Source: M3007 sp046316495
Lineage (GTDB): Bacteria; Bacteroidota; Bacteroidia; Chitinophagales; Saprospiraceae
Reading direction: 5' to 3'
Assembly: GCA_046316495.1 (NCBI GenBank)
Contig: JBKDAM010000148.1
Span: forward strand, 1 to 64,000
DNA length: 64,000 nt
Positions 27,333 through 35,012 of this stretch are shown here, in pieces; the stretch's first letter is position 1; each line of letters starts with the position of its first letter. The notes below the pieces were generated by a model. The model was given only the letters and a program-made list of their open reading frames with translations. It was not told the DNA's origin and made no database searches. Made by a program: the position numbers and the translations under genes.

Positions 27333-29330
27333 TCAGAATGGAATATCCTCATCGTTCATCCTAGAAGGGATAATGGTGGAGGGGGTAAAGGGGCCCGTGG
27401 AGGGGGTAAAGGGACCCGATAAGGGGTTTTCAAACCCCGGGAAAGAGGGGTCATCTAGGTTGGTGAACTTGGCGAAGTTGTCCAAGAATTTAATTCGGAT
27501 GGTATCCAGGGCTCCATGCCGGTGCTTTGCAACAATAAACTCAGCAATCCCCTTTAAGCTTTGGCCCTCTTCATCTTGCAGGATGCCATAGTATTCAGGT
27601 CTATAAATAAACGAGACGATATCAGCATCTTGCTCAATAGCTCCTGAGTTATGGCTAATAATTCCATTAGCAATCCAAGAGGCGGTAGTTGGAACGGTGA
27701 GATCGAACACCTCTTCTTCTCCATCGAATAATACGTTCTCGATCTGGCACCAATCTTGTTCGGTTGTTTCTTCCTCCTCTGATTCCGCAAGCACTAAGTG
27801 GGTAGCGTATTTTTTTGTATTGATTGCTAAAAAGTCATTGGTGGTTAGCTCTGACACGGTTTTCCATCCAGAAGAACTGAGTAAGCGATGTTCGGCGGTA
27901 GCTTTAATGTATTGGCCGTTTTGGAGGGTTATTTTCCAAACGCGCTTGACACCCACTGACCAAACCAGGTCTGTTTTTGCATTTATCAATAATTGGGATT
28001 CTGGGTCGAATGATCGAACCCAAGGAGTTTGTCCTACAAGGTCTCGAATTGGGACCTCTTCTCCATCTGCCAGCGTAACCCTCGTGTCTCCTGTAACGCA
28101 TTCGCGGAGGTCACTTAGTTGAGGGCGTTTGCTTCCGCCTCTGGTTTCTACCGCCCGGCTCAACTGGGATAGTGCGATAACGGGTACGCTCAGTTCTTTC
28201 GCCATGTTTTTTAGGGCGCGGGAAATCCCTGATATTTCTTGTTCGCGGTTACTATTTCGGTTGTTTTCGCTTGAGCCGGTCATTAACTGCAGGTAGTCGA
28301 TGATAACAAGTTGAATATCGTGCTGCATCTTGAGGCGGCGGCATTTTGCGCGCAGTTCAAAGATATTGATTCCGGGGGTATCGTCTATAAAAATGGGTAC
28401 TTTTGACAGCTTATCCACTGTTTTTTGAAGCTGCTGCCATTGCCAGTCTTCCAGTTTTCCATTGCGCATTTTAGATCCCTCAATTTCTGCTTCCATGGAG
28501 ATTAAGCGTTGAACCAACTGTGTGCTGGCCATCTCTAAAGAGAATAAAGCGACTGGTTTATTAAAATCCCGGGCAGCATTCAGGGTCATGGCAAGGACCA
28601 TACTTGTTTTACCCATACCAGGCCTAGCGGCTACAATAATTAAGTCTGATGGCTGCCAGCCTGAAGTTAGTCGGTCGAGATCTGTAAAGCCAGTTGGCAC
28701 ACCGGTCAGGCCATCTGCTTTTTGGGATAGTTCTTCGATTTGCTTAAGCACCTTACTGCTAAGCAGATCCATCGACTCATAGCTACGGCTCAGGTTGTTT
28801 TGAGTTATACCAAACAGTCCTTTTTCGGCGTCATCGAGAAGATCAAACACGTCTGTGGTATCTTCATAGGCATCTTTGATAATGCTGGTACTGACTCGAA
28901 TAAGTTCTCGTTGGATATGTTTTTGGGCTACAATTCGGGCGTGGTACTCAATATTTGCTGCTGAGGCTACTCGATTCGTTAATTCAACCAAGTAATAGGG
29001 TCCTCCAATTTTTTCGAGTTCTCCGCTTTTTCTTATCTCTTCCGTGACGGTCAAAAGGTCGACGGGGTGTGAGCGTTCAAAGAGTCGTATGATGGCCCTG
29101 TAGATGTGCTGATGTGCCTCTAAGTAGAAACTTTCTGGACGAAGGATATCCATTACAACGGGTAAGGCTTCCCGATCGAGCATGAGTGCTCCAAGGACTG
29201 CCTCTTCTAGTGGGAGTGCTTGTGGCTGCACTTTGCCAAATACGTAATTGGACAGACCTTCAGCATTGGCTTGGGCACTGCGTTGTTTGGGTTTGCGTCC
29301 GGCACTACCGGTGTAATTCTCATCTGCCAT
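27333..29330 (-). CDS. dnaB: Replicative DNA helicase DnaB, interrupted by a mini-intein
   Basis: The precursor has 665 residues. After removal of a 151-residue intein the mature protein would have 514 residues, normal for DnaB. The N-terminal domain (about 35-140, LPLEEAVLGALMLD) binds primase. The RecA-like domain starts near 205, with Walker A ARPGMGKT at 235-242 and LVIIDYLQLM at 341-350. The intein sits between Glu410 and Ser562 in the SDLRE / SGAIEQDAD block. The end of the protein is unusual: two tandem GPFTPST units, then an acidic tip MNDEDIPF. Two DnaA-box-like sites lie upstream (29465-29486). The gene is monocistronic or leads a run with the ArnT-like gene. Confidence 0.96.
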   Translation of the reverse strand: MADENYTGSAGRKPKQRSAQANAEGLSNYVFGKVQPQALPLEEAVLGALMLDREALPVVMDILRPESFYLEAHQHIYRAIIRLFERSHPVDLLTVTEEIRKSGELEKIGGPYYLVELTNRVASAANIEYHARIVAQKHIQRELIRVSTSIIKDAYEDTTDVFDLLDDAEKGLFGITQNNLSRSYESMDLLSSKVLKQIEELSQKADGLTGVPTGFTDLDRLTSGWQPSDLIIVAARPGMGKTSMVLAMTLNAARDFNKPVALFSLEMASTQLVQRLISMEAEIEGSKMRNGKLEDWQWQQLQKTVDKLSKVPIFIDDTPGINIFELRAKCRRLKMQHDIQLVIIDYLQLMTGSSENNRNSNREQEISGISRALKNMAKELSVPVIALSQLSRAVETRGGSKRPQLSDLRECVTGDTRVTLADGEEVPIRDLVGQTPWVRSFDPESQLLINAKTDLVWSVGVKRVWKITLQNGQYIKATAEHRLLSSSGWKTVSELTTNDFLAINTKKYATHLVLAESEEEETTEQDWCQIENVLFDGEEEVFDLTVPTTASWIANGIISHNSGAIEQDADIVSFIYRPEYYGILQDEEGQSLKGIAEFIVAKHRHGALDTIRIKFLDNFAKFTNLDDPSFPGFENPLSGPFTPSTGPFTPSTIIPSRMNDEDIPF
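27376..27417 (-). repeat. Two tandem 21-bp repeats in the dnaB 3' end
   Basis: Units 27376-27396 and 27397-27417 are identical except for one base. In frame they encode GPFTPST twice in a Pro/Thr-rich linker just before the acidic C-terminal tip of DnaB. A copy-number change here would alter linker length without a frameshift. Confidence 0.85.
27648..28100 (-). other. DnaB mini-intein (151 aa)
   Basis: Precursor residues 411-561. The N-terminal splice block begins CVTGDTRVTLADGEEVPI with Cys1. Block B is TAEHRLL, giving the T-x-x-H pair. Block F is EEVFDLTVP, and block G is ASWIANGIISHN ending in His-Asn, followed by Ser as the +1 residue. All residues needed for canonical class 1 splicing are present. 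Only a short linker of about 25 residues takes the place of a homing endonuclease, so this is a mini-intein. The insertion point (after SDLRE, before the IEQDAD motif) is, from memory, the site used by the Synechocystis and Rhodothermus DnaB inteins. Confidence 0.95.
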
Positions 29331-29666
29331 AGGTACAAAGATGCTGGTTTTAGAGATTGGGTTTTGATTTCAAAACAATCCGTGTAAGGGAGCCTCTGTG
29401 AGTAAAGCATTAATCAATGTTGGTAACTTTGTTAATTTCGAGAGTTGCCAACATAAATACGGGGTTTTCCACATGGGTTTTCCACAATAAATATTTTACA
29501 AAGGCGCTAATTTAACACTGTGATCCGTAATAAGTTAAGGTAGAACACGTGGTAAATTACCTCCGTAATTGTGCGTTCTTTGAAATTATTTTTAAACTGT
29601 TTATAAGTTTTTTTTGTGGTTAAAAAAGGATCGACGAAAAAACCAAATTTTGTTTTAAACGACCAT
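29331..29666. other. 336-bp intergenic region upstream of dnaB
   Basis: No open reading frame or RNA gene was recognised here. The part next to dnaB contains two TTTTCCACA sites (29465-29473, 29478-29486). The distal part (29575-29660) is strongly AT-rich and carries TGTGGTTAA (29615-29623). A TAACTTTG box occurs at 29424-29431 but points away from dnaB. Confidence 0.6.
29465..29486 (+). promoter_or_regulatory. Two tandem DnaA-box-like sites
   Basis: TTTTCCACA occurs at 29465-29473 and 29478-29486, a 13-bp step. Each differs by one base from the DnaA box TTATCCACA. A third one-mismatch site in the opposite orientation, TGTGGTTAA, is at 29615-29623. The position upstream of dnaB suggests DnaA control, or less likely an origin. 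Confidence 0.4.
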
Positions 29667-30983
29667 TTAATGTCCTTTTTTGACCGCTAAATAAGGATAT
29701 CGTACCGCATAAAATGTAATAAATCCAAAACAGATAAATGGGATTATCAGGGCATTTTGCATTCCGGCATTTTCTGACATGGTTGATATCATTCCAGCGA
29801 TCGGGGGCAGGATAGCACCGCCCACAATCGCCATAATTACTAGAGAGGAGGCAAGTTTTTGCTCGTTTGTTTCAAGGTCATTGGTTGCCAATGCAAAAAT
29901 GGTTGGAAAAACGATGCTATGAAAAAAATAAACCCACATAATACAAATGATAGCTGTAAGCCCGCCACTCATGAATGCGGTTGCTAGTAGGATTAATGCA
30001 GCTGTTGTGAAAAGCCCGAGTATCTTAGAGGCTGGGAATTTATTCATAAGGGCGGTACCTACAAAGCGCCCTAGCATGAATAGGACCAAGGCGAAGGATG
30101 CGTGAAAGCCTGCAATTTGCCCATTGGTCATGGTGTCTGTAACCTTGTATAACTGATTAACAAACCCCAAGTGTTGATCAGGTGCCATATCAAGCTTGAA
30201 GTCAACAAAATATCCCCATAGGGTTGCTTGGGCTCCCACGTTTGCTAGTTGGGCTAGTACACCAAGCGATAATCGAGGGTACTTTTTGAGAAGGGAAAAG
30301 ACTTTTATCTCGGCCCCTTGTTTTTCTTCCTCCTGTCCAATTTCGGGCATTTGGGTCTTCCAGAAAAGAAGTGCCACCAAGGTAACAGCAATAGCAATAA
30401 CCAGATAAGGTCCTTGGACCGAAAGGGCTGATTGGATACGAGCCTGAGCGATTTCGTCCGCTGTCATGGTGGAAAGCACCTCTGCGGAGTATTCTGTTTT
30501 TGAAAAGATAAAAAGCGATCCAATAATTGGGCCTAAGATAATGCTGATGCCGTTGAAAGATTGGGCCAAGTTTATTCTAAAACCGGACTTTTCTTTTGGT
30601 CCTAGAACCGTTACATATAAGTTTGCAGCAGTTTCTAGAAATGCTAGGCCGGATGCTATGGTAAAAAGGCATATTAGAAAAAATACGTACGCTTTAATAT
30701 TAGCTGCTGGGTAAAACAGCAATGCCCCCAAAGCATATAGGCCCAATCCGGTTAAAATTCCTTTTTTATAGCCAAATCTTCGCATAAATATGCCTGCTGG
30801 GATTGCCATTACGAAGTAACCAAGGTAGAACGCGGAGTCTACAATTCCAGCTTGCCACCGCTCTAGGTCGAGTGCAAACTGAAAGTGAGCAATGAGGGGT
30901 CCGTTTAGGCTATTAGCAATACCCCAAAGGAAGAATAGGCTGCAAACGAGCGCAAAGGGTATAATGTAGCTGTTTTTCGTCAT
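29667..30983 (-). CDS. FucP-like sugar MFS transporter
   Basis: The product has 438 residues and about 12 membrane helices. The start (SYIIPFALVCSLFFLWGIAN) and the later block DSAFYLGYFVMAIPAGIFMR are typical of the fucose/glucose/galactose H+ symporter group. The following RRFGYKKGILTGLGLYALGA is the usual A-like loop. The gene starts 10 bp after the threonine dehydrogenase stop, so they share an operon. The sugar cannot be told from sequence; no fucose catabolic genes are close by. Confidence 0.88.
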   Translation of the reverse strand: MTKNSYIIPFALVCSLFFLWGIANSLNGPLIAHFQFALDLERWQAGIVDSAFYLGYFVMAIPAGIFMRRFGYKKGILTGLGLYALGALLFYPAANIKAYVFFLICLFTIASGLAFLETAANLYVTVLGPKEKSGFRINLAQSFNGISIILGPIIGSLFIFSKTEYSAEVLSTMTADEIAQARIQSALSVQGPYLVIAIAVTLVALLFWKTQMPEIGQEEEKQGAEIKVFSLLKKYPRLSLGVLAQLANVGAQATLWGYFVDFKLDMAPDQHLGFVNQLYKVTDTMTNGQIAGFHASFALVLFMLGRFVGTALMNKFPASKILGLFTTAALILLATAFMSGGLTAIICIMWVYFFHSIVFPTIFALATNDLETNEQKLASSLVIMAIVGGAILPPIAGMISTMSENAGMQNALIIPFICFGFITFYAVRYPYLAVKKGH

Positions 30984-30993
30984 GATTTGTCAC

Positions 30994-31926
30994 TTATTGT
31001 AGGTGGAGGATCATATCTTTTGTCATAGCATCCAGGTTATATTCTGGTTTCCAGCCCCAGTCGTTTCTCGCAGCGCTATCATCAATGGAAGCGGGCCAAG
31101 AATCAGCAATAGCTTGCCTAAAATCTGGTTGGTAGGTAATGTTAAAACCTGGAATTAATTTTTGTATGCTGGATGCGATTTCAGCTGGAGTAAACGTCAT
31201 ACCTGCCAAGTTGTAGCTTGTTCGCACGTTTAGTTTATCAGAAGGGGCTTCCATAAGTTCCAAGGTTGCTCGGATTGCATCCGGCATATACAGCATTGGA
31301 AGAGCCGTATTGGCATGTAGGAAGCATGGGAAAACTTCCCCGCGGATGGCATAATGATAGATGTCCACTGCATAATCTGTGGTGCCTCCTCCTGGGAGGC
31401 TTTGATAACCGATAATGCCTGGGTAACGGAGTGATCTGACGTCAACTCCGTATCGTTTATGGTAGTAGTTGGCCCAGTTTTCACCTGTTGCCTTGCTAAT
31501 TCCGTACACGGTTTCAGGAATTAGGACTTCTAATTGTGGCGTGTTTTCGTGTCTAGCTCCTTGACCAAAAACAGCGATGGAGGAGGGATAGTAAACTTTG
31601 TGCAGTGGTTTTTGTCGTGCAATCTCCAAAACGTTAAGTAGGCTTGTCATATTGATATCCCAAGCTTTCAGAGGATCCTTTTCCCCGGTGGCACTTAAGA
31701 TGGCCGCTAAGTGGTATACTTGGGTTATTTGGTATTTGGAGACCACATCGTTTAGGGCTTGACCATCTAATGCATTTAGGACTATAGAAGGCCCACTGGA
31801 TTCTGGCAGTGGTTTAAGGTCAGAAGCAATAACTTGGGATTGCCCATAAACAGACCGCAGGGCTTCGGTCAAAACGGTACCAATTTGTCCACCGGCACCA
31901 ATAACTAGAATGCACTCTTTTTGCAT
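30994..31926 (-). CDS. L-threonine 3-dehydrogenase, SDR/epimerase type
   Basis: The product has 310 residues from ATG 31926; twelve extra codons upstream are less likely. NAD binding is shown by VIGAGGQIGTVL, and the SDR catalytic Tyr-Lys pair by VYGISKATGE. The stretch SLRYPGIIGYQSLPGGGTTD followed by YAVDIYHYAIRG is distinctive of the SDR-type threonine dehydrogenase, as in the animal and flavobacterial enzymes. It oxidises L-threonine to 2-amino-3-oxobutyrate, normally followed by Kbl, which is not seen nearby. Operon with the downstream MFS gene. Confidence 0.85.
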   Translation of the reverse strand: MQKECILVIGAGGQIGTVLTEALRSVYGQSQVIASDLKPLPESSGPSIVLNALDGQALNDVVSKYQITQVYHLAAILSATGEKDPLKAWDINMTSLLNVLEIARQKPLHKVYYPSSIAVFGQGARHENTPQLEVLIPETVYGISKATGENWANYYHKRYGVDVRSLRYPGIIGYQSLPGGGTTDYAVDIYHYAIRGEVFPCFLHANTALPMLYMPDAIRATLELMEAPSDKLNVRTSYNLAGMTFTPAEIASSIQKLIPGFNITYQPDFRQAIADSWPASIDDSAARNDWGWKPEYNLDAMTKDMILHLQ

Positions 31927-32170
31927 AGCTTTATTTGGACTGTAATAGTTAGACGGGTGCAATGAGGAAGGGGCCTAAATCGGAATCGGCATTGCACATT
32001 GTTTGTTGAGGAGCTGCAAAGGTGCTGAAAAAGTAGAATTTCAGATGTGCGTATAACTCTTTTGCCGAAAAAATATTTCAATGGGTGAAACAGGTGTTTC
32101 CTTTGTTGCGTTTTGAAAGTTGGTATGCTTTATGCAGCAATGATTGTTTGTCTGTTTAGTTGAAATATTC

Positions 32171-34855
32171 ATGAAAAAAAGAACACTAATGTTACTTCGG
32201 TCTGTCCCTTTTATTACGGCGGCCTTCGTTTTTGTATTAGGATGTCATCGTGGCGCTCAAAAAAGCCAGACAGCGTCTCCCACAAAACCCGAGGAGCCAA
32301 CATCCTGGGTGGATGTTAAGCCACTAATGGGAGAGGAGGACACCACTCTGGTGGTAGAACAGGTCATTTTGGACCCTATTGAAGTAAATCCAAGTCGTGC
32401 AACGGATCCAGACACACTTTCTCCCTATAATCCATCCTTTACTCAGCGGCACGATTTAATACATACTCGGATAGATATTTCTTTTGATTGGGCTAAAAGG
32501 CAGGCAAATGGAAAAGCGACTTTAACACTTCGCCCATGGTTTTATTCGACTGATCAGCTTGAGTTAGACGCTAAAAATTTTGATATTCAATTAGTTGAAT
32601 TAGAAAAAACCAAACAGCCTCTTGTTTATAAATACGATAACGAGCGTCTTATTATTCAACTCGACCGAATTTATAACCGGCAAGAAGTCTTTTCGGTTGT
32701 CATACAATATACGGCAAAGCCAGAGGAGCGAACAGCTGGAGGCAGTGCTGCGATTACCAGTGATAAGGGCCTTTATTTTATTAACCCTGATGGGAAAGAG
32801 CCTGGCAAGCCGCGCCAAATTTGGACGCAAGGAGAGACAGAAAGCAGTTCATATTGGTTTCCAACTATTGATAAACCGAATGAGCGGTGTACACAGGAGA
32901 TGTATATAACGGTAGATCAGCAGTACAAGACACTTTCTAATGGTCTATTGGTGAAGTCAGTTAAAAACACGGATGGAACAAGGACAGATTATTGGAAAAT
33001 GGATCAGCCACATGCCCCCTATTTGTTCATGATGGCCGTTGGAGACTTTTCGGTTGTGAAGGATGTATGGAGAGGAAAGGAGGTATCTTATTATGTAGAG
33101 CCTGCCTATGAGCGGTATGCCCGGGATATTTTTCCACACACTCCAGAAATGCTTTCCTTTTTTTCTCAGAAACTCAATTACGAGTATCCTTGGTCTAAGT
33201 ATGCGCAGGTTGTTGTTCGGGATTATGTCAGTGGGGCAATGGAGAATACGACAGCTGTTCTTTTTGGTGAATACATGCAAAAGACGAAACGCGAGTTATT
33301 AGATGATCATTTGACAAATGAGAAGGTAGTTGCACATGAGATGTTTCACCATTGGTTTGGAGATTTGGTTACTACCGAAAGCTGGGCAAATCTGACCTTA
33401 AATGAAGGTTTTGCCAATTATTCAGAGTACTTATGGCTGGAGCATAAGTATGGGAAAGATCTTGCCGACTGGCATCTTCAACAGGAGCAACAGGGTTATT
33501 TTGCCATGGCGTCTGACGGGGGGCACCCACTCATTCACTATGGGTATGAGCATAGGGAGGATATGTTTGATGCACACTCTTATAACAAGGGTGGGTGTGT
33601 ACTTCACATGTTGCGGCAATATGTGGGAGACGAGGCTTTTTTTGCTGCAATTAATAGTTATCTAAAGCGAAATGAGTACACCTCTGTGGAGGTAGACGAG
33701 CTTCGGATCGCTTTTGAGGATTTGACAGGCATGGATTTAAATTGGTTTTTTAATCAGTGGTTTTTAGGCGCAGGGCATCCTGAGTTGGATATTTCTTACC
33801 GGTGGGACGCGGAGGAGAGCCAAATGGAGGTCACCATTGAGCAAGTGCAACAAGTGGAAAATGGTGTATCCCGTATTTTTCGGTTACCTATGACGGTGGA
33901 TATTTACCTTGATTCTATTGTAGAGCGAAAAAGCATTGAGGTTACCAAGCGCAATCAAATCTTCCGGTTTCCATTAAAAATGGTGCCTAAGTTGGTAAAT
34001 GTGGATGCAGATAAAACGTTGTTATGTGTTAAAACAGATCGCCATACGCCTTCCGAGTGGATGTATTTGTATGAAAATGGCAAGTGTTTTAGGGATCGAA
34101 TGGAGGCATTCGAAAGTCTTGTTCAGGCAACAGACTCCCTTTCAAAGTCGTTGGCTTCAAATATGCTGTTGAAGGCTTTAAATGATAAAAGTGCGGTCAT
34201 TAGAGGAATGGCTCTTAGTATGGTGGATCCCCGTGAGGAGAAAGTTGCCCTCCAAGTTGCCAAGTTGGCTGCTTCAGAAACAGAGCCAACGGTAAGAGCT
34301 TCAGCCATTAGTACTTTGGGTACACTTAGAGATCGTTCCTACTTGCCAGTGTTATTTGCTGCCCTGGAGGGGGAACAGGCCTATAGCATAGTTGGGGCTG
34401 CATTATCTGCAATGGTCAGCATTGATAGTTCTGCAGCGCTTTTGGCAGCTCGGAAATTGGAAAGTGATTCTTCTTTGGCTTTAGTTACTATATTGGCTGG
34501 TATATATACTCAACATTCAGATCCAGTTTTATTACCTTGGTATAGGCGTCATTTAAACAAAGTGGATCAGATGGCTGCTTTTGAGTTTTTTGATCAATAT
34601 CAGTCGTTTTTGTTTCGCTTAAACGATGTGAAAGAGTTGGATGTTGCAGTGGAGCAATGGAAAAAAATAGCCTTAACGCCGGAGGAGAACAGCGAGTGGC
34701 GTAGGTTTGCAGCTGCTAAATCAATCGTGTTTACTCGGAACTTTTTTGGTGAGAGGATGGACGAAGAGCGTGTAAAGTACCTCGATCAACTCTTTAATGA
34801 AATCAAGGAAAGAGAGAAGAGTGAAACACTCCGAATGTACTATGGGCTGTTTTAA
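32171..34855 (+). CDS. M1-family metallo-aminopeptidase lipoprotein
   Basis: The product has 894 residues. The ATG at 32171 gives a lipoprotein signal ending VLGC; the frame opens nine codons earlier. In residues counted from that start, the substrate-recognition GAMEN is at about 355-359, the zinc motif HEMFH at 389-393, and the third ligand Glu412 in NEGFANYSEY, 18 residues after the last His. These define an active gluzincin of the aminopeptidase N type. The last 240 residues are helical, with HEAT-like repeats. As a lipoprotein it is expected to work at the periplasmic or outer membrane face. It stands alone, about 200 bp after the divergent threonine dehydrogenase. Confidence 0.9.
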   Translation: MKKRTLMLLRSVPFITAAFVFVLGCHRGAQKSQTASPTKPEEPTSWVDVKPLMGEEDTTLVVEQVILDPIEVNPSRATDPDTLSPYNPSFTQRHDLIHTRIDISFDWAKRQANGKATLTLRPWFYSTDQLELDAKNFDIQLVELEKTKQPLVYKYDNERLIIQLDRIYNRQEVFSVVIQYTAKPEERTAGGSAAITSDKGLYFINPDGKEPGKPRQIWTQGETESSSYWFPTIDKPNERCTQEMYITVDQQYKTLSNGLLVKSVKNTDGTRTDYWKMDQPHAPYLFMMAVGDFSVVKDVWRGKEVSYYVEPAYERYARDIFPHTPEMLSFFSQKLNYEYPWSKYAQVVVRDYVSGAMENTTAVLFGEYMQKTKRELLDDHLTNEKVVAHEMFHHWFGDLVTTESWANLTLNEGFANYSEYLWLEHKYGKDLADWHLQQEQQGYFAMASDGGHPLIHYGYEHREDMFDAHSYNKGGCVLHMLRQYVGDEAFFAAINSYLKRNEYTSVEVDELRIAFEDLTGMDLNWFFNQWFLGAGHPELDISYRWDAEESQMEVTIEQVQQVENGVSRIFRLPMTVDIYLDSIVERKSIEVTKRNQIFRFPLKMVPKLVNVDADKTLLCVKTDRHTPSEWMYLYENGKCFRDRMEAFESLVQATDSLSKSLASNMLLKALNDKSAVIRGMALSMVDPREEKVALQVAKLAASETEPTVRASAISTLGTLRDRSYLPVLFAALEGEQAYSIVGAALSAMVSIDSSAALLAARKLESDSSLALVTILAGIYTQHSDPVLLPWYRRHLNKVDQMAAFEFFDQYQSFLFRLNDVKELDVAVEQWKKIALTPEENSEWRRFAAAKSIVFTRNFFGERMDEERVKYLDQLFNEIKEREKSETLRMYYGLF

Positions 34856-34891
34856 AGTCAAGTAGTTGGGCACTCTTTTTAGGTGAATACA

Positions 34892-34922
34892 GAATAAAAT
34901 AACCGTAAAAAGCGTTTTATTC
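34892..34922 (+). terminator. Weak hairpin after the M1 peptidase gene
   Basis: GAATAAAA (34892-34899) pairs with TTTTATTC (34915-34922) over 8 bases with a 15-nt loop. The stem is A/T-only and there is no separate T-run, so a terminator role is weak. Confidence 0.25.
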
Positions 34923-35012
34923 AATACTTGGTTGTTTCCCACTTGCCAAGTGTGTTAAATAGTTTTTTTCCTTTTGATGTGGAAGTGGTATTAATTTGAA
35001 AATTGGACGCTC

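Noticed and set aside
27690..28130. Plus-strand frame inside the intein as a homing endonuclease
   Set aside because: No LAGLIDADG, HNH or GIY-YIG motif is visible; it is the shadow of the intein frame.
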